A stretch of 64,000 nt of DNA from Enterobacter sp. Cy-643 (GCF_011752815.1 NZ_VWWV01000003.1:1-64000), one strand, 5' to 3'. Positions 1-9,255 are shown, numbered from the stretch's first letter. Made by a program: numbers and translations. The notes: a model not told the origin generated them from the letters alone.

Positions 1-45
1 CTGCCGCCAGCGTTCAATCTGAGCCATGATCAAACTCTTCAATTT
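1..45 (-). rRNA. rrs: 16S ribosomal RNA, 5' end only (runs off the left edge)
   Basis: Read on the minus strand, positions 45 to 1 give the universal 5' end of bacterial 16S rRNA, beginning AAATTGAAGAGTTTGATC and continuing through the segment used for the 27F primer. Only the first 45 bases lie in the window. By synteny next to gmhB it corresponds to rrsH of E. coli. The rest of the rrn operon lies outside. Confidence 0.97.
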
Positions 46-179
46 AAAAGTGTTTGATGCTCAAAGAATTAAAACTGTTTATAAAATCAGTAGTCACTCT
101 TCAAGACTTGATATTTGTTTGCATCCGGAGATGCTGAGATATCAATCCTGCGAGTGCCCACACAGATTGTCTGATAAAT

Positions 180-191
180 TGTTAAAGAGCA
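180..191 (-). promoter_or_regulatory. rrn leader boxA antitermination site
   Basis: The minus strand reads TGCTCTTTAACA, the boxA core of enterobacterial rrn leaders, about 135 bases before mature 16S. In E. coli this RNA motif recruits the NusB/NusE antitermination complex. The leader bases between it and 16S (46-179) are typical processed precursor and hold no gene. Confidence 0.85.
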
Positions 192-230
192 GTGAGTCAG
201 TCGCTTTCGCTTGCTAACTCGAGGTGGCGT

Positions 231-258
231 ATAATACGCTTTCCTCTTTCAGAGTCAA
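231..258 (-). promoter_or_regulatory. rrn P2 promoter
   Basis: On the minus strand there is TTGACT (253-258) and TATTAT (231-236) separated by 16 bases. This fits the second, weaker promoter of an enterobacterial rrn operon, just upstream of the boxA leader. Confidence 0.85.
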
Positions 259-340
259 GCGTTTATTTTCGCTTTCGTCTGACTGACGCCGGGGTTGTTA
301 AGCCGCTTTCGAAGCCGCTTCACCGTGTCAGTGGAGGCGC

Positions 341-368
341 ATTATAGGGAGTTCTCAGAGCCTGACAA
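341..368 (-). promoter_or_regulatory. rrn P1 promoter with AT-rich UP region
   Basis: The minus strand shows TTGTCA (363-368), a 16-base spacer and TATAAT (341-346), followed by the GC-rich discriminator GCGCCTCCACTG typical of rrn P1. The AT-rich bases 369-415 upstream fit an UP element. Any Fis sites further upstream would fall in the 3' end of gmhB, which is read toward the rRNA without an obvious terminator between. Known regulation in E. coli: ppGpp/DksA and initiating NTP act through the short spacer and discriminator. Confidence 0.9.
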
Positions 369-417
369 CCCCTAATTTGAAAAAACTTTCCGATAGCGTG
401 TTTTTTAAACGAAACGC

Positions 418-984
418 TTATTTTTGGCGCTGTTTAATGGCTTTTGGCAGGTCCGCGAGGGTATTAATGACCAGATCTGCTGCAGCTTCCCCCTCTTCTG
501 TCACAGGTTTGCCGGAACGAACCAGCACTTTAGTCCCCACCATTGCGGCAGCACCGGCCTGCATATCTTCAATTTTGTCGCCAACCATATAAGAAGAAGC
601 CATATCAATGTGCAGGAAGTCGCGAGCAGAAATCAGCATGCCGGGCTGCGGCTTACGGCAGTCGCAGGCCTGGCTAAACTCTTTCACACTCCCATCCGGG
701 TGATGTGGGCAATAATAGATGCCGTCGAGGTCGACGCCGCGGTCCGCCAGCGACCAGTCCATCCACTCGGTCAGGTTTTCAAAGTCAGCTTCGGTGAACA
801 TCCCACGCGCAATGCCGGATTGGTTGGTCACCAGCACCAGAGCAAAACCCATCTCTTTTAATTCGCGCATTGCTTCTATAACACCATCAATAAACTCGAA
901 CCGGTCAACTTCATATACATAGCCATGATCGACATTAATGGTGCCATCGCGGTCGAGAAAAATAGCGGGTACGGACTGTGCCAC
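418..984 (-). CDS. gmhB: D-glycero-beta-D-manno-heptose 1,7-bisphosphate 7-phosphatase
   Basis: 188-residue HAD-family phosphatase that removes the 7-phosphate from heptose 1,7-bisphosphate in ADP-heptose synthesis for the LPS inner core; cytosolic. The nucleophile motif FLDRDGT places Asp11 and Asp13, and VTNQSG is motif 2. The zinc-binding cysteines and histidine lie in CPHH and CDCRKP. The start is GTG at 984, preceded by AGGAG at a good distance, and no upstream ATG fits better. It is slightly shorter at the C terminus than E. coli GmhB (191). It lies directly upstream of the rrn operon on the same strand, as in E. coli. Confidence 0.95.
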   Translation of the reverse strand: MAQSVPAIFLDRDGTINVDHGYVYEVDRFEFIDGVIEAMRELKEMGFALVLVTNQSGIARGMFTEADFENLTEWMDWSLADRGVDLDGIYYCPHHPDGSVKEFSQACDCRKPQPGMLISARDFLHIDMASSYMVGDKIEDMQAGAAAMVGTKVLVRSGKPVTEEGEAAADLVINTLADLPKAIKQRQK

Positions 985-1065
985 TTGAGAACTCCTGATA
1001 CGGATTAATTGCGGCTAGTATCGCATGATTTAGTAATAAGGAGAGAACAGTCCTTCACTCCCTCA

Positions 1066-1096
1066 TTGATTTAGACGTCTGGATGCCTTAACATCC
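1066..1096 (+). promoter_or_regulatory. metN promoter overlapped by MetJ boxes
   Basis: A candidate promoter TTGATT (1066-1071) and TAACAT (1089-1094), spaced 17 bases, is covered by tandem 8-mers. These are AGACGTCT (1073-1080, a perfect met box), GGATGCCT (1081-1088) and the weaker TAACATCC (1089-1096). In enterobacteria MetJ with S-adenosylmethionine binds tandem met boxes, so repression of metNIQ by methionine is expected. The rest of 985-1172 is the gmhB-metN divergent spacer with nothing else recognised. Confidence 0.85.
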
Positions 1097-1172
1097 ATAT
1101 CGATTACGGTAACGTTGGTTACTGGTAGCAGAAAATTCCACGGCTAATACAGATACGATAATAAATAACTCA

Positions 1173-2204
1173 ATGATTAAACTTTCAAATATCACCAAGG
1201 TGTTCCAGCAGGGCAACCGCAGCATACAGGCATTGAATAATGTCAGTCTGCACGTGCCTGCCGGGCAAATTTATGGCGTGATTGGCGCGTCCGGTGCGGG
1301 GAAAAGTACCCTGATCCGCTGTGTAAACCTGCTTGAGCGTCCGACTCAGGGTTCAGTTCTGGTTGACGGTCAGGACCTGACAACGCTTTCTGAAACCCAG
1401 TTAACCAAAGCCCGCCGCCAGATTGGCATGATCTTCCAGCACTTTAACCTGCTCTCTTCGCGTACCGTCTTCGGCAACGTCGCTCTGCCGCTTGAGCTGG
1501 ATAACACGCCAAAAGAAGAGATTAAACGTCGCGTTACCGAGCTGCTGGACTTAGTGGGTTTAGGAGAAAAGCACGATGCCTGGCCTGCAAACCTTTCCGG
1601 CGGTCAGAAGCAGCGCGTCGCAATTGCTCGTGCGCTTGCCAGCAACCCAAAGGTATTGCTGTGCGATGAAGCTACTAGCGCGCTGGATCCGGCTACAACC
1701 CGTTCCATTCTGGAATTGCTGAAAGACATTAATCGTCGCCTGGGCCTGACCATTCTGCTCATCACCCACGAAATGGATGTGGTCAAACGTATTTGTGACT
1801 GCGTGGCAGTGATCAGCGACGGCGAGCTTATTGAGCAGGATACGGTGAGCGAAGTATTCTCCCATCCGAAAACACCTCTGGCGCAGCAGTTTATTCAGTC
1901 CACGCTGCACCTCGACGTGCCGGAAGATTACGCACAGCGCCTGAACGCAGAGCATAAAGAAAATGCGGTACCTTTATTACGTCTGGAGTTCACTGGCCAG
2001 TCGGTCGATGCCCCACTGCTCTCAGAAACAGCACGTACCTTCAACGTAAACAGCAACATTATTAGCGCGCAGATGGATTATGCCGGTGGCGTGAAGTTCG
2101 GCATCATGCTGTGTGAAATGCACGGCGAGCCAAAAGATACGCAAGCGGCTATTGCCTGGCTGCAGGCGCAACACGTGAAAGTAGAGGTGCTGGGTTATGT
2201 CTGA
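1173..2204 (+). CDS. metN: methionine ABC importer ATP-binding protein
   Basis: 343-residue ATPase of the MetNIQ importer for L- and D-methionine, at the cytoplasmic face. Walker [10 protein letters not shown] is at 38-46, signature LSGGQ at 141-145, Walker B VLLCDE at 161-166 with catalytic Glu166, and the switch His at 199. The last ~80 residues match the C-terminal NIL/ACT-like domain that binds methionine and causes trans-inhibition in E. coli MetN. The length equals the E. coli protein. It overlaps metI by 8 bases, which suggests translational coupling, and lies under MetJ boxes. Confidence 0.97.
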   Translation: MIKLSNITKVFQQGNRSIQALNNVSLHVPAGQIYGVIGASGAGKSTLIRCVNLLERPTQGSVLVDGQDLTTLSETQLTKARRQIGMIFQHFNLLSSRTVFGNVALPLELDNTPKEEIKRRVTELLDLVGLGEKHDAWPANLSGGQKQRVAIARALASNPKVLLCDEATSALDPATTRSILELLKDINRRLGLTILLITHEMDVVKRICDCVAVISDGELIEQDTVSEVFSHPKTPLAQQFIQSTLHLDVPEDYAQRLNAEHKENAVPLLRLEFTGQSVDAPLLSETARTFNVNSNIISAQMDYAGGVKFGIMLCEMHGEPKDTQAAIAWLQAQHVKVEVLGYV

Positions 2205-2850
2205 AGCAATGATTTGGTTACTGGTACGCGGCGTGTATGAAACGCTGGCCATGACCTTTGTTTCCGGTTTCTTCGGATTTGTGATTGGCTTGCCGGTCGG
2301 TGTACTGCTGTACATCACCCGTCCCGGGCAAATCAGCGCCAACGCGAAGCTCTACCGCAGCATTTCTGCCCTGGTAAATATTTTCCGCTCCATTCCGTTC
2401 ATTATCTTACTGGTATGGATGATTCCGTTTACTCGCGCGATCGTCGGAACCTCTATCGGGCTACAGGCTGCTATCGTTCCGTTGACCGTTGGTGCAGCGC
2501 CGTTTATTGCGCGTATGGTTGAAAATGCCCTGCTGGAAATTCCAACCGGCCTGATTGAAGCTTCACGCGCGATGGGCGCCACGCCGCTGCAAATCATCCG
2601 TAAAGTACTGCTTCCAGAAGCGCTTCCAGGCCTGGTCAATGCCGCGACGATTACCCTTATCACTTTAGTGGGCTATTCTGCTATGGGTGGTGCCGTCGGT
2701 GCCGGTGGTCTGGGGCAGATTGGCTATCAGTACGGGTACATCGGCTACAACGCTACCGTAATGAATACCGTACTGGTTCTGCTGGTCGTGCTGGTTTACT
2801 TAATTCAATTCTCTGGCGATCGTATCGTCCGGGCTGTTACACACAAATAA
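2197..2850 (+). CDS. metI: methionine ABC importer permease
   Basis: 217-residue inner-membrane permease of MetNIQ. It has five or six strongly hydrophobic segments. The EAA-loop region that contacts MetN is visible as [26 protein letters not shown] (around residues 125-150). The start ATG lies inside the end of metN, and the gene is followed 30 bases later by metQ. Length and sequence are those of the enterobacterial family; nothing is unusual. Confidence 0.97.
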   Translation: MSEAMIWLLVRGVYETLAMTFVSGFFGFVIGLPVGVLLYITRPGQISANAKLYRSISALVNIFRSIPFIILLVWMIPFTRAIVGTSIGLQAAIVPLTVGAAPFIARMVENALLEIPTGLIEASRAMGATPLQIIRKVLLPEALPGLVNAATITLITLVGYSAMGGAVGAGGLGQIGYQYGYIGYNATVMNTVLVLLVVLVYLIQFSGDRIVRAVTHK

Positions 2851-2880
2851 ACACAACTGCATTCATACAAGGAAAAGGAC

Positions 2881-3696
2881 ATGGCTTTTAACTTTAAAAC
2901 GTTCGCCGCGGTCGGCGCTCTGATTGGCTCTCTGGCCCTGGTGGGTTGCGGTCAGGAAGAAAAAGATCCAAACCACATTAAAGTCGGCGTGATTGCTGGC
3001 GCTGAGCAGCAAGTTGCGGAAGTGGCTCAGAAAGTGGCTAAAGAGAAGTATGGCCTCGATGTTGAGCTGGTGACCTTTACCGACTATGTCCTGCCAAACG
3101 AAGCGCTCAGCAAAGGCGATATCGACGTTAACGCCTTCCAGCACAAACCTTACCTGGATCAGCAGATCAAAGATCGTGGTTATAAACTGGTTTCCGTAGG
3201 CAATACTTTTGTTTACCCAATCGCCGGCTACTCCAAAAAAATCAAATCACTGGCTGAACTGCAGCCGGGCTCTCAGGTAGCACTGCCAAACGACCCGACT
3301 AACCTCGGCCGTTCTCTGCTGCTGCTGCAGAAAGAAGGTCTGATCAAACTGAAAGACGGTGTTGGCCTGCTGCCAACCGTGCTGGATGTTACCGAGAACC
3401 CAAAAAATCTGAAGCTGGTTGAGCTGGAAGCCCCGCAGCTGCCGCGCTCTCTGGACGATGCGCAGATTGCTCTAGCCATCATCAACACCACTTACGCCAG
3501 CCAGATTGGCCTGACGCCAGCGAAAGACGGTATCTTCGTTGAAGACAAAAACTCACCTTACGTGAACCTGATCGTTTCTCGTGAAGACAACAAAGATGCA
3601 GAAAACGTGAAGAAGTTCGTTCAGGCCTACCAGTCTGACGAAGTGAACGAAGCGGCTAACAAAGTCTTTAACGGCGGTGCGGTTAAAGGCTGGTAA
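2881..3696 (+). CDS. metQ: methionine-binding lipoprotein
   Basis: 271-residue substrate-binding protein of MetNIQ. The N terminus is a lipoprotein signal with lipobox LVGC, so Cys23 is the lipidated residue. The Gly that follows rather than Asp fits the known E. coli MetQ. The mature part is a NlpA-type binding domain of the usual length. The start at 2881 has AAGGAAAAGG upstream. A strong terminator follows, so metNIQ ends here. Confidence 0.96.
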   Translation: MAFNFKTFAAVGALIGSLALVGCGQEEKDPNHIKVGVIAGAEQQVAEVAQKVAKEKYGLDVELVTFTDYVLPNEALSKGDIDVNAFQHKPYLDQQIKDRGYKLVSVGNTFVYPIAGYSKKIKSLAELQPGSQVALPNDPTNLGRSLLLLQKEGLIKLKDGVGLLPTVLDVTENPKNLKLVELEAPQLPRSLDDAQIALAIINTTYASQIGLTPAKDGIFVEDKNSPYVNLIVSREDNKDAENVKKFVQAYQSDEVNEAANKVFNGGAVKGW

Positions 3697-3730
3697 GTTT
3701 CCATTCTTCAGTTTTACGTAAATAATTAAA

Positions 3731-3757
3731 GGCGGGCGCAAGCCCGCCTTGTTATTT
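3731..3757 (+). terminator. intrinsic terminator of metNIQ
   Basis: Perfect stem GGCGGGC / GCCCGCC with loop GCAA, followed by TTGTTATTTT. It lies 35 bases after metQ. Confidence 0.88.
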
Positions 3758-3809
3758 TGGTTCGAGCTTGCTTCAATGTTCCCCGATTTACATTCATTGA
3801 GGAAATATT

Positions 3810-4214
3810 ATGCGTGCTTTACCGATCTGTTTATTAGCCTTCGCGCTGAGCGGCTGTTCAATGCTAAGCAGATCCCCAGTAGAACCCGTCCAAAGCACGG
3901 CAGCTGCGCCGAAGACAGAAACAGAGAAACCGAAAGCGCCTCGCCCTGTTCCGGTCAGAATCTACACCAACGCAGAAGACTTAGTGGGTAAACCGTTCCG
4001 TGATTTAGGCGAAGTCAGCGGCGAGTCTTGCCAGGCAAGCAATCAGGATTCTCCCCCGAATATCCCGACAGCACGTAAACGCATGCAGATTAATGCCTCC
4101 AAAATGAAAGCGAATGCGGTGCTGCAGCACAGCTGCGACATCACTACCGGTACGCCTGGGTGCTACCGTCAGGCCGTTTGCATTGGCTCCGCGCTGCAAG
4201 TTTCGGCGCAATGA
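3810..4214 (+). CDS. rcsF: outer-membrane lipoprotein RcsF, Rcs stress sensor
   Basis: 134-residue lipoprotein that senses envelope damage (LPS, peptidoglycan and BamA/OMP state) and signals through IgaA to the Rcs phosphorelay. Lipobox LSGC gives Cys16. A Pro/Lys-rich linker (about 22-50) follows, then the C-terminal domain with Cys74, Cys109, Cys118 and Cys124, which form two non-consecutive disulfides in the E. coli protein. Its stop overlaps the trmO start as ATGA. The gene lies after the metQ terminator with GAGG as SD. Confidence 0.96.
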   Translation: MRALPICLLAFALSGCSMLSRSPVEPVQSTAAAPKTETEKPKAPRPVPVRIYTNAEDLVGKPFRDLGEVSGESCQASNQDSPPNIPTARKRMQINASKMKANAVLQHSCDITTGTPGCYRQAVCIGSALQVSAQ

Positions 4215-4918
4215 CCCCATTTCAATTTGCACAAATAGGCGTTATTCGCTCCCCTTATAAAGAAAAGTTCGCCGTCCCGCGTCAGCCCGGTCTGGTCAAA
4301 GACGGCGGCGGTGAACTGCGTCTGCTTGCGCCTTACAACCAGGCCGATGCCGTTCGTGGGCTGGAAGAGTTTAGCCACCTGTGGCTATTGTTTGTCTTTC
4401 ACCAAACGATGGAAGGCGGCTGGCGCCCAACCGTACGTCCTCCCCGGCTTGGCGGAAACGCGCGAATGGGCGTGTTTGCTACGCGTTCCACGTTTCGCCC
4501 GAATCCAATCGGCATGTCGCTGGTTGAGCTTAAAGGTATTCGTTGCCAAAAAGATGAAGTGATCTTACAGCTCGGCAGTCTGGATTTGGTGGATGGTACG
4601 CCCATTGTAGATATCAAACCGTACCTGCCATTTGCAGAAGCCGTGCCGGACGCACGTGCTGGCTATGCACAGCAGGCTCCGCAGGCGGACATGCCTGTGA
4701 TGTTTACACCAGAAGTGCAGCATCAGTTGACCGGGCTGGAAAAACGCTATCCGCATCTTGCGCGTTTTATCAGTCAGGTGCTTGCTCAGGACCCTCGTCC
4801 TGCCTATCGTAAAGGTGAAGATGTCGGGAAAACTTACGCCGTTCTGCTGCTGGACTTTAACGTTCGCTGGCGCATCACAGAACACGGTTTTGAAGTGTTC
4901 GCTCTCGAAACGAGTTAA
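4211..4918 (+). CDS. trmO: tRNA (adenine(37)-N6)-methyltransferase (m6t6A37)
   Basis: 235-residue TrmO (formerly YaeB), which methylates N6 of t6A37 in tRNA-Thr(GGU) with SAM. It has the single-sheet beta-barrel fold of the family. Conserved runs include GLEEFSHLW, FATRSTFRPNPIG and DLVDGTP. The start ATG at 4211 overlaps the rcsF stop by 4 bases and gives the E. coli length. A longer in-frame start at 4160 inside rcsF is not supported by homology. Translational coupling with rcsF is likely. Confidence 0.95.
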   Translation: MTPFQFAQIGVIRSPYKEKFAVPRQPGLVKDGGGELRLLAPYNQADAVRGLEEFSHLWLLFVFHQTMEGGWRPTVRPPRLGGNARMGVFATRSTFRPNPIGMSLVELKGIRCQKDEVILQLGSLDLVDGTPIVDIKPYLPFAEAVPDARAGYAQQAPQADMPVMFTPEVQHQLTGLEKRYPHLARFISQVLAQDPRPAYRKGEDVGKTYAVLLLDFNVRWRITEHGFEVFALETS

Positions 4919-5028
4919 TTTAGCCCTCTCTCTTTTGACATCTCTGCCACACTGGTAAACTAAACCACTTTTTTTGAAGCAGGCCGCCGCTGGCCTGCGC
5001 TCTGCCGTTCAAATGGAACCGTAACAAC

Positions 5029-6747
5029 ATGCGTACTAGCCAATACCTGCTCTCCACTCTGAAGGAGACACCTGCCGACGCTGAAGTAGTCAGCCACCAG
5101 CTGATGCTGCGCGCCGGGATGATCCGCAAGCTGGCCTCCGGTTTATACACCTGGCTGCCAACCGGTTTGCGCGTCCTGAAGAAAGTCGAAAACATCGTGC
5201 GTGAAGAAATGAACAACGCCGGTGCTATCGAAATGTGCATGCCGGTGGTTCAACCCGCCGACCTGTGGCAGGAGAGTGGACGTTGGGAACAATACGGCCC
5301 GGAGCTGCTGCGCTTTGTTGACCGTGGCGAACGTCCTTTCGTGCTGGGTCCAACCCACGAAGAAGTGATCACCGACCTGATTCGCAACGAACTGAGCTCC
5401 TACAAGCAGCTGCCGCTGAATCTGTTCCAGATCCAGACTAAATTCCGTGACGAAGTGCGCCCACGTTTTGGCGTAATGCGTTCCCGCGAATTCCTGATGA
5501 AAGACGCCTACTCGTTCCATACGTCTCAGGAATCCCTGCAGGAAACCTACGACAAGATGTATGAGGCTTACAGCAAGATTTTCTCCCGTATGGGTCTGGA
5601 TTTCCGTGCCGTTCAGGCAGATACCGGCTCTATTGGCGGCAGCGCTTCCCATGAGTTCCAGGTACTGGCCCAAAGCGGTGAAGACGATGTAATCTTCTCT
5701 GACAGCTCAGACTATGCGGCAAACATCGAATTCGCTGAAGCTTTAGCGCCGGCAGCAGGCCGCGCAGCGCCAACCGCTGAAATGAGCCAAATCGACACCC
5801 CGAACGCAAAAACTATCGCCGAGCTGGTTGAGCAGTTCAACCTGCCAATCGAGAAAACGGTTAAGACTCTGCTGGTGAAAGCCACCGAAGGCAGCGCTTA
5901 TCCGCTGGTTGCTTTGCTGGTTCGTGGCGATCACGAGCTGAACGAAGTGAAGGCTGAGAAACTGCCGCAGGTAGCAAGTCCGCTAACATTCGCCACCGAA
6001 CAAGAAATTCGCGACATCGTGAAAGCCGGTCCTGGTTCCCTGGGTCCAATCAATCTGCCTGTTCCAGTTGTGATTGACCGCAGCGTTGCGGCAATGAGTG
6101 ATTTCGCCGCTGGCGCAAACATCGACGGCAAACACTTTATCGGCATTAACTGGGAACGCGATGTTGCGCTGCCAGAAGTTGCGGATATCCGTAACGTTGT
6201 GGCTGGCGATCCAAGCCCGGACGGCAAAGGCACCTTGATGATCAAGCGCGGCATCGAAGTGGGTCACATCTTCCAACTGGGCACCAAGTACTCCGAAGCG
6301 CTGAAAGCCGCGGTTCAGGGCGAAGATGGCCGCAACCAGACCCTGACCATGGGTTGCTATGGTATCGGTGTAACCCGCGTAGTCGCTGCCGCGATTGAAC
6401 AGAACTTTGACGATCGCGGTATTCTGTGGCCAGACGCTATCGCCCCGTTCCACGTTGCGATTCTGCCAATGAACATGCACAAGTCTTTCCGCGTACAGCA
6501 GCTGGCTGAAGAGCTGTATACCACGCTGCGCGCGCAGGGTATCGACGTGCTGCTGGACGATCGTAAAGAGCGTCCGGGCGTAATGTTTGCCGACATGGAG
6601 CTGATTGGTATTCCTCACACTATCGTTATCGGCGACCGCAATCTCGACAACGAAGAGATCGAATACAAACACCGCCGTGCCGGTGAGAAGCAGATGATCA
6701 AAACCAACGAAATCGTTGATTTCCTGGTGAAGCAGATCAAAGGCTAA
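5029..6747 (+). CDS. proS: prolyl-tRNA synthetase
   Basis: 572-residue class II aminoacyl-tRNA synthetase that charges tRNA-Pro. The bacterial-type layout is clear. The N-terminal catalytic half has motif 2 ([17 protein letters not shown]) near 140-160. An inserted YbaK-like editing domain lies at about 230-390 ([13 protein letters not shown]), and motif 3 GCYGIGVTR near 443-451. A C-terminal anticodon-binding domain follows. The length equals E. coli ProS. A bidirectional terminator follows at once. Confidence 0.97.
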   Translation: MRTSQYLLSTLKETPADAEVVSHQLMLRAGMIRKLASGLYTWLPTGLRVLKKVENIVREEMNNAGAIEMCMPVVQPADLWQESGRWEQYGPELLRFVDRGERPFVLGPTHEEVITDLIRNELSSYKQLPLNLFQIQTKFRDEVRPRFGVMRSREFLMKDAYSFHTSQESLQETYDKMYEAYSKIFSRMGLDFRAVQADTGSIGGSASHEFQVLAQSGEDDVIFSDSSDYAANIEFAEALAPAAGRAAPTAEMSQIDTPNAKTIAELVEQFNLPIEKTVKTLLVKATEGSAYPLVALLVRGDHELNEVKAEKLPQVASPLTFATEQEIRDIVKAGPGSLGPINLPVPVVIDRSVAAMSDFAAGANIDGKHFIGINWERDVALPEVADIRNVVAGDPSPDGKGTLMIKRGIEVGHIFQLGTKYSEALKAAVQGEDGRNQTLTMGCYGIGVTRVVAAAIEQNFDDRGILWPDAIAPFHVAILPMNMHKSFRVQQLAEELYTTLRAQGIDVLLDDRKERPGVMFADMELIGIPHTIVIGDRNLDNEEIEYKHRRAGEKQMIKTNEIVDFLVKQIKG

Positions 6748-6763
6748 TTAGCCGCTGAGCATA

Positions 6764-6794
6764 AAAAAGCCCGTCCAGATGGACGGGCTTTTTC
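6764..6794. terminator. bidirectional terminator between proS and nlpE
   Basis: Stem AAGCCCGTCC / GGACGGGCTT with a 4-base loop, A-run on the left and T-run on the right. It serves proS (plus) and nlpE (minus). Confidence 0.9.
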
Positions 6795-6797
6795 GTT

Positions 6798-7487
6798 TTA
6801 GTCGTTACACTCTTTGCCGGGCTTAAACTTCGCGCCTTTATCGGCGACCAGCGCTTTTTGCAGCTCCCCACTGTCTGGAGAGGCCTGAAGCGTAAAGTGC
6901 CCTTCAACCACCAGCAGGATTGGCGCGCTATTCTTGCCGCGCGCTGCCGCATAGGCTCTTTCCAGTTCGGCGTTATTTGCGACGGCAAAGGTTTTACCGG
7001 TCGCACAGTCCTGGAATACCGCCGCGTCAGCCATGTATTTATACTTGCCTTTCATCGGCATTGGCGTTGACGGCAGCTTCGCCTCCACCGCTTTTAGCGT
7101 GTAGTTGAATTGTGAATCAATAGGGTTGCCTTCACGATCCAGCATCACCAGGCTGTCGCCCTTAGGGTGGTAGTACTGCTTCTCGCCTTCGCTGTCGGTT
7201 AAGACCAGCTTGTCGGCAGTACGCGCCCATGTACCGTAGCTGGCAAATGAGGCGCCTTTCCCCTGGTAAGTTTGATTCATCACCCAGGTGCCGTCCTTTT
7301 CCAGAAATAGCGAGGTTTCAATCCCTTCGCAATCCGCACATGGCACCACGCCGCGATAGCTCTGCTGCATCGGTTTCAGTTCCGCTGCCTGAGCCGGGAT
7401 CAAAGTTTGCGTTTCCGTACGATTATTACAGCCAAATAGCGTGAACAGGCTGAGCGCTGCCAGCGCAGCCAGAAGACTCTTCTTCAT
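6798..7487 (-). CDS. nlpE: outer-membrane lipoprotein NlpE (CutF), Cpx activator
   Basis: 229-residue lipoprotein that signals surface contact and lipoprotein or disulfide stress to the Cpx pathway. Lipobox LFGC gives Cys20. The N-terminal barrel carries the CADC pair (Cys50, Cys53), and the C-terminal domain carries Cys161 and Cys227. These are the redox-sensing cysteines known in E. coli NlpE. It is a few residues shorter than E. coli (236). In E. coli yaeF lies between proS and nlpE; here the two genes converge on one terminator with no room for it. Confidence 0.95.
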   Translation of the reverse strand: MKKSLLAALAALSLFTLFGCNNRTETQTLIPAQAAELKPMQQSYRGVVPCADCEGIETSLFLEKDGTWVMNQTYQGKGASFASYGTWARTADKLVLTDSEGEKQYYHPKGDSLVMLDREGNPIDSQFNYTLKAVEAKLPSTPMPMKGKYKYMADAAVFQDCATGKTFAVANNAELERAYAAARGKNSAPILLVVEGHFTLQASPDSGELQKALVADKGAKFKPGKECND

Positions 7488-7523
7488 GCTTTATTCCTTA
7501 TGCCGTTGTCCCAACGTTCGCCG

Positions 7524-7946
7524 CTACTCAGGATGGCGACGAACTTTGCCGCGTAGTGCTTTGGTCGTCGATTTCTGCGCCTTTGAGGCCAGACGTCGCT
7601 CTTTAGAAGCTCGCGTCGGCTTTGTGGCGCGGCGGTTCTTCTGCACTACGGTAAGTTCTTGTATCAATGAAACCAGGCGAGCCACCGCCGCTTCACGGTT
7701 CATCTCCTGGCTTCGGTATTCCTGGGCTTTAATCACCACTACGCCCTCAGGCGTGATCAAATGGTGGCTTACCGCCAGCAGACGTATCTTATACGACTCC
7801 GGCAGGCTAGAGGCAGGGATATCGAAACGCAAATGAATAGCCGTTGAGGTTTTATTCACATGCTGCCCGCCAGCCCCCTGAGCGCGAATCGCGGTAATCG
7901 TGACTTCATTGTCCGGGATAACGACCGTTCGCGACACGGAAATCAT
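7524..7946 (-). CDS. arfB: alternative ribosome-rescue factor B (peptidyl-tRNA hydrolase)
   Basis: 140-residue ArfB (YaeJ), which releases peptides from stalled non-stop ribosomes. The catalytic loop GAGGQHVNK has GGQ at 26-28. The basic C-terminal tail ([19 protein letters not shown]) is the part that enters the empty mRNA channel in the known structures. The start overlaps the stop of yaeQ by 4 bases (ATGA), so the two are probably one transcript. Confidence 0.96.
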   Translation of the reverse strand: MISVSRTVVIPDNEVTITAIRAQGAGGQHVNKTSTAIHLRFDIPASSLPESYKIRLLAVSHHLITPEGVVVIKAQEYRSQEMNREAAVARLVSLIQELTVVQKNRRATKPTRASKERRLASKAQKSTTKALRGKVRRHPE

Positions 7947-8485
7947 TGTTGCTGCCAGGCCGTAAAGTGAATTTCCAAATTATTCTCGCTGTCGGACAGC
8001 CAGATTGCGCCGTCCTGAATCGTCGCCTGCAGGTTCATGGTTCGCGTGCCAAACTCGCTTAGCTTCGCCAGCTGTGCATCATCCAGATACCAGATAGACA
8101 GGTTTTTAAACTGGCTCAGGCGGTTCTGATTTTGCTGCCACCAAATTTCCGCCGCCCGACTATTATAGGTAAACAATGCCACCTCAGCCGACTGGCTGCA
8201 GGCTTTTTTCACCCGACGTTCTTCCGGTAACCCTAGTTCTACCCACAAATCAATGCCAAGGTGATCGTTTTTACGCCAGATTTCCGGCTCGTCCTCAGCA
8301 CTTAATCCCCGGGTAAATTCCAGACGCTCATCCGCATATTTAATCCATGCCAGCAGGCGCAGCATCATGCGTTCCTGCGTTTCCGAAGGATGACGCGCCA
8401 GCGTCAGGCTGCTGTCCAGAAACCGATTACGATCGAGATCGGCCACATTCACCGTCGCCTTATAAATTGTCGCTTTTAACGCCAT
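7943..8485 (-). CDS. yaeQ: YaeQ family protein of unknown function
   Basis: 180-residue protein of the YaeQ family, whose structures show a PD-(D/E)XK nuclease-like fold. No activity is established. The sequence starts [20 protein letters not shown] like E. coli YaeQ. An in-frame extension up to 8725 runs into a repeat element and is not supported. SD AGAAG lies upstream of the ATG at 8485. It is translationally linked to arfB. I cannot say more on function. Confidence 0.9.
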   Translation of the reverse strand: MALKATIYKATVNVADLDRNRFLDSSLTLARHPSETQERMMLRLLAWIKYADERLEFTRGLSAEDEPEIWRKNDHLGIDLWVELGLPEERRVKKACSQSAEVALFTYNSRAAEIWWQQNQNRLSQFKNLSIWYLDDAQLAKLSEFGTRTMNLQATIQDGAIWLSDSENNLEIHFTAWQQQ

Positions 8486-8536
8486 CACACTTCTCCATAC
8501 ACAATTGCGCGCTATTGTAGCGAAATAACGTATCTT

Positions 8537-8682
8537 CGGCTCGAAGTATGGCGGGTATACCCTAAATAATTCGAGTTGCAGGAAGGCGACAAGCTCGTGA
8601 GCCCCCAGGCACTTACATAAAGTAAGTAACTGGGGTGAGCGAGTGCAGTTAACACCCCTGCGGCTCGAAGTATGACGGGTAT
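8537..8682. repeat. enterobacterial intergenic palindromic repeat, full copy plus partial tandem copy
   Basis: A ~126-base unit (8557-8682) has imperfect inverted ends: ATACCC..ATA.TTCGAG..GCAGG on the left and its complement on the right. In the middle is a palindrome, ACTTACataaaGTAAGT (8611-8627). Its right end, CGGCTCGAAGTATGrCGGGTAT (8661-8682), also occurs alone just to the left (8537-8558), so a second, truncated copy lies in tandem. It fills the yaeQ-yaeP divergent spacer. A related copy in the opposite orientation is at 32505-32618. Confidence 0.8.
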
Positions 8683-8713
8683 CTTTGCGTGGCTGATATC
8701 GGTTACATTGCTG

Positions 8714-8722
8714 TGGTATAGT
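8714..8722 (+). promoter_or_regulatory. candidate extended -10 promoter for yaeP-rof
   Basis: TGGTATAGT is an extended -10 element (TGnTATAAT type) just right of the repeat and 86 bases before the yaeP start. No good -35 is seen, which is usual for extended -10 promoters. Bases 8723-8807 are a leader with no gene seen. Confidence 0.4.
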
Positions 8723-8807
8723 CACCTTGCTAAACAGAGTTTATCTTCGTAGGCTTAGACTTGACCCCACGAGTAGGTCTGAAGTCGGGACTCTGAGAGG
8801 AGGGTAT

Positions 8808-9008
8808 GTGGAAAAGTATTGTGAATTAGTTCGGCAGCGCTACGCGGAAATTGCCAGCGGTGATTTAGGCTATATTCCTGATGCCTTAGGATGTGTATTG
8901 AAGGCTCTGAACGAAGTTGCCTCCAGCGAGGCCGTCTCGGAGTCGGTCAGGGAACAGGCGGCTTATGCTGCCGCGAACTTACTGGTGAGCGATTATGTCA
9001 ATGAATGA
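8808..9008 (+). CDS. yaeP: YaeP, small conserved protein of unknown function
   Basis: 66 residues from a GTG start ([18 protein letters not shown]...), the same length as E. coli YaeP. The GTG is chosen because AGGAGG at 8798-8803 lies just before it. The ATG two bases upstream is in another frame that stops after seven codons, and in-frame upstream codons up to 8727 have no homology. The protein is mostly helical and acidic, with no known domain activity. It overlaps rof by 14 bases, so the two are co-translated. Confidence 0.88.
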   Translation: MEKYCELVRQRYAEIASGDLGYIPDALGCVLKALNEVASSEAVSESVREQAAYAAANLLVSDYVNE

Positions 9009-9255
9009 TGCGTATCAACCCATCAACTGTGATGATTATGACAATCTCGAGCTCGCCTGCCAGCATCATTTGTTACTGACGCTGGAGTTAAAAGACGGGG
9101 AGGTTTTGAAAGCCAAAGCGAGCGATCTGGTTTCTCGTAAAAACGTCGAATACCTGGTTGTGGATAACGCCGGCGCTACGCGTGAGTTACGCCTCGATAA
9201 AATTAACAGCTTTAGCCACCCCGAAATCGGCACTATCGTGGTGAGCGTCGAATAA
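8995..9255 (+). CDS. rof: Rho-binding antiterminator Rof (YaeO)
   Basis: Small Sm-like protein that binds Rho and inhibits Rho-dependent termination; known in E. coli as a bicyclomycin-resistance factor. The conserved runs [19 protein letters not shown] and [11 protein letters not shown] are present. Two in-frame ATGs, 8995 and 9001, give 86 or 84 residues. Both lie inside the end of yaeP, and I report the longer. It is followed by a strong terminator shared with the convergent cytochrome gene. Confidence 0.94.
   Translation: MSMNDAYQPINCDDYDNLELACQHHLLLTLELKDGEVLKAKASDLVSRKNVEYLVVDNAGATRELRLDKINSFSHPEIGTIVVSVE

Noticed and set aside
26-217. 63-codon frame at the left edge
   Set aside because: It covers the antisense of 16S rRNA and its leader, which are certain.
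4160-4210. Earlier start for trmO inside rcsF
   Set aside because: ATG 4211 overlaps the rcsF stop in the usual coupled way and gives the family length.
8486-8725. N-terminal extension of yaeQ by 80 codons
   Set aside because: The extension translates the palindromic repeat; E. coli YaeQ homology starts at 8485, where an SD is present.
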